DNA of 64,000 bases from Opisthocomus hoazin (lineage: Eukaryota; Chordata; Aves; Opisthocomiformes; Opisthocomidae): NCBI RefSeq assembly GCF_030867145.1, contig NC_134442.1, positions 7,579,001-7,643,000 on the forward strand. Direction: 5' to 3'. The notes under the pieces were generated by a model that saw only the letters and a list, made by a program, of their open reading frames with translations, was not told where the DNA came from and searched no databases. This document shows, in pieces, positions 1 through 11,084 of the stretch. Made by a program: the position numbers and the translations under genes. Within the stretch, counting starts at the first letter, position 1, and each line of letters begins with the position of its first letter.

Positions 1-627
1 GCACCTTTCACTCCACACCCTGCACAATGACAGTGAGACAATGGCAAAGAGGAACAGGTTCACTGGAGGGCCACTAAGGTGGTAATCCTCCACTGTCCTT
101 CAAGTGTTTGTGTGATTTCCCTAAAAGCATCAATATCTGCAACAACAACAACCAGACAACTAATCTGCCTAATTATAAATATCTGCAGGGGAGCAATCTG
201 CATCTGTGGTAGCCCCTCTGGGCAATGTCAGTGGAATCAGTATTTGCAACACCTAATCCACAAGTACATGTCTGAAGACCTTCAGATGAAGGATGATCTT
301 GAAAAAGTCACCATATGTATTCCGAGGCAGCATGGACCCTGCTAATTTCCCTCCCCAGAGAGTAGCAGAGGCTGGATCAGCTCCTCAGGACACACTCCTT
401 ACCAGGAAGCCACAGGCATGGGGGAGCTCACCTGGTTCTTAAGGGCACATCACTCAGCATCTGTTTTGATCCATGTGGTGCTTTTCTGTGACTCTTTCTG
501 CAGATGCGTACGGAAAAAGACAGCAGTTTCATAAGAGATATCCGTAAAGGCCCTGCTAGGCATGAGAAAGCTCACCATGAGGCAGCAAAGAAGACTGTAA
601 TAATCACCAGGAAAATCAAGGAAGAAT
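1..627. other. No gene recognised
   Basis: I see no protein family, no long reading frame with family likeness and no repeat I can name. The short frames here lack any recognisable motif. This is probably ordinary intergenic bird DNA. Confidence 0.5.
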
Positions 628-766
628 ATAGAATCGTAGAATATCTTGGGTTGAAAGGGACCTTTTAAAGTCATCTAGTCCACCCCCCTACTTTGAGCAG
701 GGACGTCTTCAACTAAATCAGGTTGCTCAGAGCCCCATCCAACCTGACTTTGAATGTGTTAAAACA
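628..766 (-). repeat. CR1 LINE 3' end fragment
   Basis: Read on the minus strand this shows the usual avian CR1 tail: a stretch like GATCAGGTTGCTCAGAGCCCC (complemented here), then the three-prime box around AAGGGACC and CTAGTCCA, and finally degenerate AGAAT-type 8-mers at the left edge. It is a short, diverged, non-coding piece of an older subfamily than the CR1 copies at 29-38 kb. Confidence 0.7.
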
Positions 767-1302
767 TGCTCTTCTGTATATTCAGAATTCATCTTTTTTG
801 TCAAGCAGTATTTTTAGGTCTGATATTCTTAGCATAGTCTCTGTTAAGAATTTGCATAGATTCTGCAACAGAATTTTTCTCCTGCTCTCTGCAATATATT
901 TTTTGCTTTTTTTCCTTCTTATACTCTTTTGCATTCCATTCATTTAACAGTAAACAAACAATATTTATTGTCTGTGCAAGTAAAGACTCTTACCAAGAAT
1001 ATTAGTTACACTTGAAATTCTGAAATAATTGTTCTTTTCAAAGGTATATGCAGATAATACACAACTGTTTGCTGTGGACATGAGGCTTCACATGTTCAGA
1101 ATACATTTGATATTGTACAAGTGAGTCAAAAGATTCTTTATCTGTTATTTTTAATAGACTCAAAAGCTGTACATACTAGAAAAAATACTGAAAAAATATT
1201 TTGGAAAATGGTTAAGGTTGAAAGCTTCCATGTCTGTTAAGTTTCAGTTTACATGACTTTTCTTATGCTGTTTATGTCAATACTTAATGCTCTTCCTCCT
1301 CT
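767..1302. other. AT-rich DNA, no gene recognised
   Basis: The stretch is AT-rich with T and A runs and no reading frame of note. It separates the CR1 fragment from the left edge of the LTR beginning at 1303. Confidence 0.5.
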
Positions 1303-1884
1303 TGTCACCGAAAATCCTGGAATAAACCTCGTAACACCACTGTAGTGTTAAAAGGCAGGCATTCTTTATTGCAGCGCTGGATGCACGAGGGATAATTCCT
1401 CCAGACGTGCATACCTCATAACTTTTCCATGCAGTTTATATAGATCAAAGATATATATATTTATTTTATTCATGCATATTCAATATTATTCTCTTTGCCG
1501 ACTGATGTAAACTTTCTCGCTTCTTACGTAGATTGTTGCGCAGACTCAGTCACCCTCTTCTATTATTTCTTTTTGGGTAGGTGGTATTACTTGCATAGGG
1601 GGTCAGTGAGTCGGTGGTCGCGGTCTCCCCCTGCCGGAATCACCTTTTGCCCACTAGGCTCGCAATCTTGGCAAACCTGGTCAGTCTCTTCAGTCCGTTT
1701 CACAGAACCACACTCCATCATTTCTCTTAACAGAAACACTATTACCTACTATGGTTAGCGTTAATGGTTACCTGGAGAATAGACCTCTGTTCCCAGACCT
1801 GATGTCCAGGTGGGTCGGGCTGTACCAGGAACACGGCAGCACTGTTCTTGTTTATGGTCAACTGATTCTATCACCCTGGATACA
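1303..1884 (-). mobile_element. Endogenous retrovirus LTR (3' LTR), minus strand
   Basis: On the minus strand the element starts TGTATCC at 1884 and ends GGTGACA at 1303, giving 582 bp with the retroviral TG...CA ends. A GCAATAAAG poly(A) signal lies about 70 bp before the right-hand (3') end, followed by a short R/U5-like segment. The polypurine tract sits exactly outside the TG end, which makes this the 3' LTR rather than a solo LTR. Family is uncertain. It is a fossil. Confidence 0.75.
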
Positions 1885-2030
1885 TTTCCCCCTTTTCGAA
1901 GTGTTGAAATAATAATTACTTTCAATACTTCCATGTTAAATCAAATTACATTTCATTACACATTGATTCAATATCTATTGCTAATAATGATCAAATTCTA
2001 CAATAATACAATTATTCATTATTCATTATA
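1885..2030 (-). mobile_element. ERV polypurine tract and internal leader remnant
   Basis: Immediately outside the LTR the minus strand reads AAAAGGGGGAAA (1885-1896), a textbook polypurine tract that primes plus-strand synthesis. The rest, to 2030, is AT-rich internal ERV sequence without coding likeness. It is cut off by the CR1 tail beginning at 2031, so only the last part of the provirus is present. Confidence 0.65.
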
Positions 2031-2700
2031 TCACAGAATCACAGAATCACAGTATGGTAGGGGTTGGAAGGGACCTCTGTGGGTCATCTAGTCCAACCCC
2101 CCCGCCGAAGCAGGGTCACCTACAGCAGGCTGCACAGGACCGCGTCCAGGCGGGTCTTGAATATCTCCAGAGAAGGAGACTCCACCACCTCCCTGGGCAG
2201 CCTGTTCCAGTGCTCCGTCACCCTCAGAGGGAAGAAGTTCTTCCTCATGTTCAGACGGAACTTCCCGTGCCTCAGTTTGTGCTCATTGCCCCTTGTCCTG
2301 TCGCTGGGCACCACTGAAAAGAGCTTGGCCCCATCCTCCTGACACCCACCCTGCAGATATTTGTGAGCATTTATAAGTTCCCCTCGCAGCCTTCTCTTCT
2401 TCAGAATGAACGAGCCCAGCTCCCTCAGCCTCTCCTCGTAGCAGAGATGCTCCAGTCCCCTCATCATCCTTGTGGCCCTCCGCTGGACTCTCTCCAGTAG
2501 CTCCTCATCTTTCTTGAACTGGGGAGCCCAGAACTATACAGAGTACTGCAGATGGGGCCTCACTAGGGCAGCGTAGAGGGGAAGGAGACCCTCCCTTGAC
2601 CTGCTGGCCACACTCTTCATAATGCATCCCTGGATCCCATTGGCCTTCTTGGCAACAAGGGCATGATGACTGGCTCATGGTCAACCTGTCATCCACCAGG
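2031..2700 (-). mobile_element. CR1 LINE, 5'-truncated, minus strand
   Basis: The minus strand carries the C-terminal part of CR1 ORF2 (the region from [10 protein letters not shown] through [48 protein letters not shown] and [13 protein letters not shown]), then the 3' box and three ATTCTGTG-type 8-mers ending at 2031. Reverse transcriptase itself is absent, as is normal for a 5'-truncated insertion. The upper part is out of frame with the lower part, so it is dead. It abuts the ERV remnant on the left. Confidence 0.9.
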
Positions 2701-3170
2701 AACAGGTGAGGTTTCTGAGTGCCAATGATTGAAAACTGAGAGCAGAGCCATCACATGTGGAGTGATCTAAAGGCTATGTTAGTTCCATACTCTTATATTC
2801 AGCTCCTTTCTCACAGGCTTTAAATTTTGCTCCTGACACCTCGCTGTCTTTTAGCACAGAAGTTGAGAGTACCCAAGTCAGAGCCTTGCTTTCAATTTTG
2901 TTTACAGTCTAAAGCACCCCATGGTGGGAAGACATCCCAGGAAGCTTGTAGAAGGTGAACATTCCCAGGAATGTCAGGAGGCCTGGAATACCAATAGCGG
3001 TGTTCAGGCATCTGGTCAAATGCATCGTCTCCATTTGTGTAATGGAGGCTTCGATGCCTGGTTCATGTGTAACCTCTTTCTGTGGGTGAAGACATTTATT
3101 GTGCAAGCAGGTCTGACCTCAGAGGTGGCCTCTCTTTGAGCTGGGCGCTGGAGTTGAGACCTTCTGAACT
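2701..3170. other. No gene recognised
   Basis: Unassigned DNA between the CR1 and the left edge of the duplicated block. No motif-bearing frame was seen. Confidence 0.45.
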
Positions 3171-3485
3171 CCATTCCACCCTGAGTTGTCCTATAAAGTA
3201 GAGGCCCGCATCGCCACCTGCATCTCTTCTTGCAGAATGTGTAGGAAGGCAGAGGCTCATGCAAGGTTTAGTGGGGAAGAGACTGTTGGGGATCTCTAGG
3301 GCAGCCTTTAGTCTGGCGGTGACATTGTGGAGCTGAAACATTAAATGCTCCAAAGGTAGAGATCACAGCAATGCTCGTCCTAGTCCATTTGATTTTGCTT
3401 AAAGCTCAGCCTAAAGCTCCCAAGAAGCATTTGGTGGCTGTTGCTTCTGTCCTATCTTACAAAAGCATATCCCAAAGTGTCATAT

Positions 3486-3632
3486 CTAAACGTTGTTTTT
3501 TGAGGTGTTCAAAAAATGTGTAGATACCGCTCTTCGGGATATGATTTAGTAAGCATGGTGGTTTTGGGTGGATGGTTGGACTTGATGAGGTCTTTTCCAA
3601 CCTATGATTCTATGATTCCTATGATTCCTATG
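3486..3632 (+). repeat. CR1 3' fragment inserted in duplication copy 1
   Basis: The plus strand shows the CR1 tail GATGGTTGGACTTGATGAGG, then TTTTCCAACC and three ATTC(C)TATG-type 8-mers ending near 3632. The equivalent place in copy 2 (about 43740) runs straight through without it, so it is an insertion specific to this copy or was lost from the other. Confidence 0.75.
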
Positions 3633-5001
3633 ATCACTTGTCGCTACAGTGGAGAGCTTGGCTCGGTCAACTCTCCATGTAGCTGTAGGCTCATAGCACA
3701 GCAACCCATGCCTCCCCTTCAGGAGGCCAGAGATGCATAATTCCTTCAGACTCTCCTCACAGTTCGTGCTTTACGCTGCCTTGTTTCATCTTGGCAAACC
3801 TTGTCTGGAGCTTCTTCAATTTCTCCACTTTCCTTTTGAAATGTGAGGCCCACTGGCTCCTATGGCATCTGCTATCATGATGCCCAGGCCCTTCTCCTCA
3901 GAGCACTCGTTTGCCAGTCAGATCCCTCCCCTTTCTGCTGCATGGACTTGTTCTGCAGCTTTTTCTCCTAAGTCTTCAGGTTCCTGTTTGCCAAATTCCC
4001 AGGTGTGCCAAGGTCCCAAGGACAGGACCTGCAAGAATCCAGCTTTTAAAGTATGTGTAACAATGGTCATCCTAAGTTATGGTGCTTCCAACATTACTGT
4101 AAATTAAGTTGTTGGAGATAAGAAATGAGTACTAGTGTTCATGGAGTTTCTAAGCAAGCTAAGAGCAGTGCTGTAATCATCAATAGAACGGAGGGTCCAA
4201 AATGATCAAACGCAGGTTCAGCTGGGAAATGGTAAAGAAGACTCAGCAGTTTTTTTCATAGGAGGTGATAAGGATGGTTAAAGAGGACTGGAGAGGTGGG
4301 AAGAGTGAAAAGGGAACAAAAGGGGAAGCAAAGAAATTGATCGGGACTCTTTTGGGCATCCTTGTCAAGCAGCCTTTCTTCTGGGCAACACTGCCTGGAT
4401 CAGGAGAAGAAAGTTGCAGCTGATCTGACTATACCAACATCTGACTTACTTCCACGGTCGTGGGGTACCTGGGAGATTTCACTAGTGTTCTTAAGGGAAG
4501 AGCAAGAGAGGAAGTAACCCCAGTATCATTTAAGTTTCCCGTCTCCTTCATGGGACTTGAGGAGGTCTCTGGTCTGGTCTTGCATTCACATTAGGGCCAG
4601 CTATGGAGTCAGACCAAATTGCTCAAGGCTTGATCCAGTGGTGGCTGGAAAGCTTCCAAGGACTGAGATGGAACAATGTCTCTGGAAGACTTGCTGCAAT
4701 GTTTGGATGCCCTCGTGGACAAAAATACTTTCCTTATCTCTACCCTGAATGTTCCTTAGCTCCACATCTTACTATTGTCTGGTATCCTCCTGCCAAGCAC
4801 CACGGTGACAAGACTGGCTCCATCTTCATGAACACTTCCGCATAGGGACAGACAGGCTGTTGTGAAATTCTTGAGATCTTCCACTCTCCAGGCTAAACAA
4901 GGCCCTTGCCCTCCATTTCTCCTGCCAGACAAGTGCTTCAGCCTCTGAGAATCTTGGCAGCCCTGCAGAAAATCATTCACAGTTATCAACACATTCCTTG
5001 C

Positions 5002-5458
5002 TGTGGTGGGTAGACCCTGGCCAATAGCCCAGCAGCTTCTCACTCTTCCCTCCCCTTCCCCAGTGGGACTGGGCAGAGAACAGGAAGAAATAAAGTGTGA
5101 GAAGTTTCAGCTCAAGATAAGAACAGTTTAATAGGTGAAGAGATGTTAAAAGCCTCATCAAGTGAAACAAAGACCATCTTTCACCACCTCCCACAAGCAG
5201 ACTGATGCCCAGCCACTCTCCAAGCAGCAGAATCCTTCAACAATCAAAACCTCCACCTCCTTCTTCCTCTGTCCCATACTTTTATTCCTGAGCATGAGGT
5301 CCTATGGTATGGAATATCCCTCTGGGCAGTTTGGATCAGCTGCCCCGGCTGTGTTCCCTTTCAACTTCTTTCCAGCTGCCTGTGTACTCACTACAAGGGA
5401 GCAGAGTGAGAAACAGTAGCCAAGACACTGGTGTGTAACAAGCATTCAATTTTCTCAG
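5002..5458 (-). mobile_element. Avian ERV-L-type LTR, partial
   Basis: On the minus strand it resembles the common bird LTR: CATACCATAGGACCTCATGC, then a TATA-like AATAAAAG, CTATTAAACTG, and an end at CTACCCACCACAG (complement of 5002 onward). Only part of the upstream (U3) end is recognisable. A much shorter remnant lies at the matching place in copy 2 (44868-45062). Family by memory of the consensus; a fossil. Confidence 0.6.
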
Positions 5459-5880
5459 CTCCCAAGGGCACAGGAAACATCCATCCTCCAGGACTTCTGG
5501 TGGTCTGTCCCAGAAGAGAAGCCGTGCTGGGCTGGCCTTTATGCCTTAGCATAGTGAAAGCAAACCTGCAGCCCATGGAGGACCAAGGATATGCTGCCCA
5601 TGAAGAGAAGCCAATGCAGCAGCAGGTTTTCTGGCAGGACCTGCGGCCTGTGGGGGACCAACGGTGGAGCAGTCCATTCCTGAAGGACTGTACCCTGTGG
5701 AAAGGATTCATGCTGGAGCAATTTGTGGAGAACTGCAGTTGGTGGGAAGGACCCACAATGGAGAATTTCAGAAACAGAGTGTTATGACCTGACTGCACCT
5801 CCCATTCCACATCCTCCCTATGACACTTGGGTGTTAGGAGTGAAGTTGAGCTTGGGAAGAAATGCGTGAGGAGTCAAGGA
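5459..5880 (+). repeat. LTR-like dispersed repeat, middle portion
   Basis: The stretch contains several imperfect internal repeats built on a theme of GGACC...TGGAGCAG/TTTGTGGAGAACTGCAG, typical of the middle of a long avian LTR-like repeat that I recall from many bird genomes. The duplicate is at 45063-45500. The open frame across it in both copies follows from repeat composition and is not conserved as one protein, so I do not call a gene. Confidence 0.5.
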
Positions 5881-6479
5881 TAATTCCCTCTGCTGCCCCA
5901 CAATGCCCCAGTATGTCCCAGTGACCTCCAGGTAGGGCATGACTCCTTCACCACTGCTCCCTCAGCCTGATCATCCAGCTATTTTTTTACCCATTTTTTG
6001 TCAAGACATCCTGGCTCTAATGGCCTAACCAGGGTGAAAGGACATTTAGGGAGACCATGTCAAAAGGGTCAGAAATGGCATCCACTGTTCTTCACTCATG
6101 CACAAATGCTGATACTTCATCATGACAGCAACTAGGTTTGAGAGGCATGATTGATCCATCATCAGTCCATGCTGACTGCTTTCGGACAAGTTCTTCTTTA
6201 TTAGGTGCACAGAAATGCCAAAGTGACCTTGTACAGCCTGGGGTTCCCTGGGTTGACGCTCTGACCTCTTTCAACAACAGGAGCAACATTGCCTTGTCCT
6301 CACTCACAAGAGCCCTCAACCAATGCCAGGAAGTTTAAAAAGCAATATTCCAAAGAAATGTCGATCTCCCCTTATAACATCATAACTGCTATTCTTCCTG
6401 TTAAATGGTGTATTGAATTTCTCTTATTTTTCATATATTTTCACCTGTCTTCACTGTTTCTAAAGTAATTTTTTTCAGA

Positions 6480-8470
6480 TGCAGGCTGCCTAGACAAAGG
6501 CCCTTTCCATCGTTGTCCAGTTTTCTCCTTCCTTTACTCTTTGTTCATTCAGATTCCTGCCACCTACCGAGCTGCTATTTTGACATCAGGGAGTTAAAAG
6601 TTTGCCTGCCTTTCAGCAGTCTAATTGTCTCCTTTGCCAACTCTTTAAGTGTGTTTATAACTTTTGTTTTCCTCTACATAGCCATAATATTTCTCATAAG
6701 ATTACGACTTATAGGAAGGCAACCTCATTAGAGGTAGATTGTAATTACTATGTATTTTGTTTATGGAACATGATTATGCTTTAATTATTCCTTTCTTGCA
6801 AATAGGAAAACTCCTGCTGTGCCTGTGTGCAGCCAGCTCTCTATGGAGAGGAGGTGGGAGACGGTGCAATGGAGCTGTAACATCCAGCTGCAGAGATCAG
6901 TGGAGAAGGCTGATGCAAGAAACAGTGACACAACTCCCAGGTGGCTGATGAGAGAAATGTTGAGGTTGGGGAGGTGAGGAGCAAAGTTTTCCATAGAGTG
7001 GCAGACCTCAAGGCACTGCTTTTCCTACCTGTCCAGATATCCTGAGGAAACACCATGAATCAGTATTGCTTGGAGGATGTTCCTACCACTTCCTCTCTAA
7101 ACTGAAAAGCAATTAAAAATATGCCTTAAAATAAATAAATATTTTTATTAGGCACAGGATGACATCTTCCTCCTTATCTACACTATGACAAAGCTCCTGT
7201 TAGCGGTACACGTCTTGAAGAATTGAAGAAAATTACATGAGCTTGTTAGCGTGGCACTTTCTGTATTTTAATGAGCCCCATGGGGTATTCGGTGTTTAGT
7301 TAATGAACCTCAGATACTGAGAGGAGGTCAAAAAAATGCTCAGGAAGGCAGAAGCAAAACTGAAAGTACCTGGAAGCATTGATTGGCCCCACTGAGGGCC
7401 ATTACTGACAAAGCCTCCCCAGGGACTCCTTAGAGCAGAGAATTGGAGGCCATGATTGCAGGTAGGCAAAGGCACTGTGCAGGTGGCTGCATAGCTAAGA
7501 AAAAAAACCCCTTGGTCTGCTTTATGAAGCAGAAAGGCCAAGGCCTGAGCCCCAGGCCCTGGGAGGGCAGATCCTGTCCGTCACCTGTGGCTCAGGGTTC
7601 TTACTGGATACTGCTGGATGTGAGGGTGAGCAATGAAAAGTGTAGGAAAAGTCTGTGAAACCTCCCAGCCTTCTAATGAAGAGGTGAGGAAGAAACAAAG
7701 CCTAGAGCCTCAAAAGAATATTTCTCCTGCTTGGCCTCAGTGGTACAGGCAACATCCATAGTCAAGCAGACAAAGCCTTCGGTCCTGTTAAAATTTTGGC
7801 CCTGCCAGAGTCCTCAGCCATCTCTACTGCAGGCTGTCCTACACTGTTTCGTGCCTGCACCTCTTTCACTTCAGCCTGTAGATACTCATTTTCTTTTCCC
7901 GCCTAGCTTTCACTCCGACATTTCCGTATTTTCACTGTTGTCTCTTCACCCTCAATGGCTGTTCCTTCAAATTGAAATCCATGGGCTGATCCAAACACCC
8001 CCTGGGTGACCTCTTGCACAACACTGCTACCCTTTGAGTGACATTTCTCATTCCTCATGTCCATTCTGAACCTTCCAAGATGCACTTCAAGAAGCTTTCC
8101 TTTCCTTCTCACTACCAAGAAAAGCTCCATCTTCTCTGAAATAATCCTTCAAGGAGTCACAGGTTGCTACTTTAGTGCCATCAGCCTCCAATTCACGAGG
8201 CTAAAGAAGCCCAGGACCCTCAACCTCTCTACAGATGCCCAAAACCCCTTCCTGGTAGATCTCCTCTAGAACCTTTTTAGTTCCTCCCCACTGGGGAGCC
8301 CCACATGCAGACACACTAGTCCAGATGTGGTTATACCAGTGTTGAGCCAAGGCGGATGATAACGCTCTTCCCTGGGTGGCCACACTCCTCCTAATGCAGC
8401 CCGGTATGCTCTTGGCCTTATTCTCCTTGAGCATGTGCAACTCGCTCATGTGGCATCCCTGGGAATGCCC
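6480..8470 (+). repeat. Unnamed interspersed unit U, copy 1
   Basis: A roughly 2 kb unit whose parts recur at 15850-17540, 18180-19900, 22170-24130 (inverted) and 46110-48140. Markers in order: GGAGTTAAAAG, GTGTGCAGCCAG with GGAGCTGTAACA, TTTTAATGAGCCCC, GGGCCATTACTGACAAAGCC, GGCCAAGGCCTGAGCCCC, and GAAAAGCTCCATC, ending in old CR1 sequence. No coding frame is shared among copies. I do not recognise a named family; it may be duplicated host DNA or a decayed element. Confidence 0.65.
8180..8470 (-). repeat. Ancient CR1 ORF2 fragment
   Basis: The minus strand translates to text alignable with the CR1 ORF2 C-terminal part, for example NKAKSIPGCIRRSVATQGRA against the younger [19 protein letters not shown], followed by a diverged EGPGLL where young copies have LRELGLF. 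It belongs to unit U and recurs near 17.3, 22.5 and 48.0 kb. Far more decayed than the CR1s at 29-38 kb. Confidence 0.6.
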
Positions 8471-8777
8471 AGGCCCTTCTCCTCAGGGTCACTCCTGAGC
8501 TGTTCACGTCCCCACCTCCCTCATTTTTTGAGTTATTCTCTTCCCTCAATAAGACTTGTAACTTCTTCTAAAATTTCATGAGGTTTCTATTGCCAAATCT
8601 AACAGTTTCTCATAGCCCCCTTGGAGTGAAGCTCTATGTTAAAAGCTTTTAGTTTGTGCATACCAGATTTGTGGTGCCTCTGACAAGACAGCAGCATGAG
8701 GACTTGCAGGACACTACCGGTAGAAGAAGGAGGTACCTGTTGAATGGAATTGCTGACCCAGGGAGGAATTCCCATGG

Positions 8778-9348
8778 TGTAGTGATTTAACGTGGTAGCT
8801 TGCAACAAGGACCAGACAGCTGTTTGCTCTCTGCTCCTATCCTGCAGTGGGATGGGGAGGAGAATGGACAAAACTAAAATTCATGGGTTGAGATAAAGGC
8901 AGTTTACTAAGAAATTAAAGGAAGGAACTATACTAAGACTAATTTTTATACTACTACTACTAACGATTATGCAAAACAAGTGATACACAATGCAATTTTT
9001 CTCACTGCCCAATGCCCAGTTGCACAGTCTGTCCCTAAGAAGCCATCGCAGAATCCACGGAACTCCTGGAATTCATGGATCTGTCCCCAAACAACCCCCA
9101 CTTCTATATTGAGCATGCCACCTGTGATATGGAATATTTCCATTGGTCAGCTTGGGTTAGCTGCCCAGCTCTGCTGCCTCCCAGCTCCTGCAGACCTACT
9201 CATTAGCTGAACAAAAGAAACCAGAAAAAGACCTTAGTTTCCTAGAAACAGCCATAAACTTCAGTGGTACCAACTTTCTTCTCATACTAAATACAAAACA
9301 GCAGCTGCTCAGATCAAAATTAACTCTGTCCCAGCTGAAACCGGGACA
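8778..9348 (-). mobile_element. Solo LTR, avian ERV-L type, copy 1 only
   Basis: On the minus strand it begins TGTCCCGGTTTCAGCTGGGA and ends GTTAAATCACTACA, 571 bp with TG...CA ends, and contains CTTTATCTCAACCCATGA after a degenerate TTAAACTG-like poly(A) region. Copy 2 of the block (about 48430-48590) lacks it, so it landed after the duplication or was replaced in copy 2. I saw no clear target duplication. Confidence 0.7.
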
Positions 9349-9880
9349 GTACCTACCCCTTATTTTCTACCACCTACCTCATGCTCAGATCCCACACTTT
9401 CCTATAAATTACCACCACTTTTGCTGTCTTTTCATTTGCACACAGAGATGTCGTTCCTTACGTTATGGGCCATCCCTCCGTAATGTCCATTGAGTTCACT
9501 TAGCCCGTGACTTTGTGCTCCATCTGTCACAATAGCATTTCAAGGCAGGAGCGATGGCGTGTGCTGTTGGATTGTCACACGCTGCATGTGGGATAATCGT
9601 GGAAGGTTGGCGAAGAGGATTGTGAACACGCTCAAGTGACTTGCAGCTGGGTGTCGCAAAACACACATATCACTGTTTAGTCTTGTGTGCTTGACAAGTA
9701 GAACATCTGCCTTTAGATACACAGGCCTGCAACAGACTCCAAGGTAATGTGTCGAACATGCTCGAGATTCCTGCCTTGCTGCGGGAAGGATCAAGGCACA
9801 GTGGAAAGCTCTGTCTGAGCAAATCCCTGATAAATCCAGGCAAAAGCAGCAGGTTCAGTAGCTGGCACTCTTTCTCTAGT

Positions 9881-11084
9881 AAGGACCTAGCTCTGTGGTT
9901 TCTGCATTCCTGCTTGGCTTCTGTGCCTCTACCCAGGGACTGTATCAGAGATCCCCTGGTTTGCGATGTAGAGAAAATAAATCTACTCTTTACATTTCAC
10001 CCGTGATTTTGTGGTTGTTTCTGCATCCTGTCTGTTTTGGCTTACACAGCCCCATGGACAGAGACTGCCCAACCTCTCTGGGTGACCTGTTCCAGCACTT
10101 GGCTGAGCTCCTGGGGACAATTTGTCCTTCTCTCCTGTTGAACCTCTTTCATCTTCCTCCCATTATTTGTTGTCCTCCTGCTATGCACAGTGGAGAAGAG
10201 ATGGACTGTGTTTTCTCCATGACCTTCTCGTAGCTGCTGGCAGGCTGGGATGAGGTCCCCCTCAGCCTTCTCTCCTCGAGGCTCAGCAAGCCCATCTCTC
10301 TCAGTCTCCTCACAGGCAAAGTGCTCCAGGCCCTGGCTGTCCTGAGCGAACTTTAATAAACCTACTCCATCTTGCCAGTATCGTTCCTGAATTGGGAGTC
10401 TGAAACCTGGATTGAGTATTTCAGAGAATCCCTTCCCTTGATCTCCTGGCCATGCTCCTGATCGTAGAGCCCAGGAAGCTGAAGCCCCCCCTTGCTGCCA
10501 GGGCACACGGCTGCCTCCCGACCAGATCCCTGACCACCAAGACCTTTCCCACGGGGCTGATCCCAGGCAGGCAGCCCCCAGTCTGTGTAATTTCCAGGGT
10601 GAGTCCCGTGCAGGGGCAGAAACTGGCATTCGTCTTTCTGGCATTTCATGAGGGTCCTGCCAATATGTCTTCTCGTCCTCTTGAACCCCTCCTTGAACAC
10701 TAAGGCCTGAGAGACCTTATCAGGAAGACTCAGGCAAAGAAGGCATGGAACCCCTCAGCCCCATTATTGTCTGCTATTTTAGCTTCCTCTCCCCACTCAA
10801 AAGCAGCCCTGCATTCCCCTTTTTCAGCCTTGGTCTCTTACACAGCAATTGCAGTTCTTCTCTTTGCTCTTGACTTCACTTGCAGCCACCAACTCCAGGT
10901 GAGGTTTGCTTCTCCCAAAGTCATACCTGACCAGTGCAGGCTAAGTACAGATATTGCTTGTCTGTACTTGCCCTTGATGTCTGCTTTTGGGAGCTGCTTC
11001 ATGGCTGCACCCTGTCTTGCAACATCCCAGCCCTGCTGCCTCTTGTATTGTCCCTCGGCCCCACTGTGTAGCCACATTTAGGGA
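9881..11084. other. Insertion between duplicated block and OR unit A; no gene
   Basis: Copy 2 passes almost directly from the equivalent of 9880 (about 49130) to the equivalent of 11085 (about 49190), so about 1.2 kb is extra here. It includes the old CR1 piece at 10040-10440. The frames across it (up to 200 residues) show no family likeness beyond that CR1. Confidence 0.5.
10040..10440 (-). repeat. Ancient CR1 ORF2 C-terminal fragment
   Basis: Minus-strand translation keeps scattered CR1 landmarks: LEHFACEETERDGL (young copies [15 protein letters not shown]), KAEGDLIPAC, LFSTV, and a region before the stop corresponding to the [10 protein letters not shown] segment. It is a decayed older copy; a related piece lies at 24700-25100. 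Confidence 0.6.

Larger units (their letters stand above)
3180..9880 (+). repeat. Segmental duplication, copy 1 (partner 43460-49130)
   Basis: Sequence here is matched in the same order and orientation at 43460-49130. Anchors I checked by eye: around 3280 with 43560, 4520 with 44620, 5640 with 45250, 6100 with 45740, 6840 with 46490, 7390 with 47040, 8100 with 47750 and 9430 with 48660. Copy 1 carries insertions missing from copy 2 (CR1 near 3.5 kb, LTR at 8778-9348). Divergence is substantial, so the duplication is not recent. The homology resumes in OR unit A (11.1-15.9 kb with 49.2-53.9 kb). Confidence 0.85.

Noticed and set aside
5431-5787. A paired reading frame in both duplication copies (also 45067-45402) that might be a conserved small gene
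   Set aside because: The ends agree but the middle is in a different register, and the text is the internal-repeat part of an LTR-like element.
10042-10644. 200-residue minus-strand frame
   Set aside because: The lower half is decayed CR1 text; the upper half has no family likeness and no paralogue.
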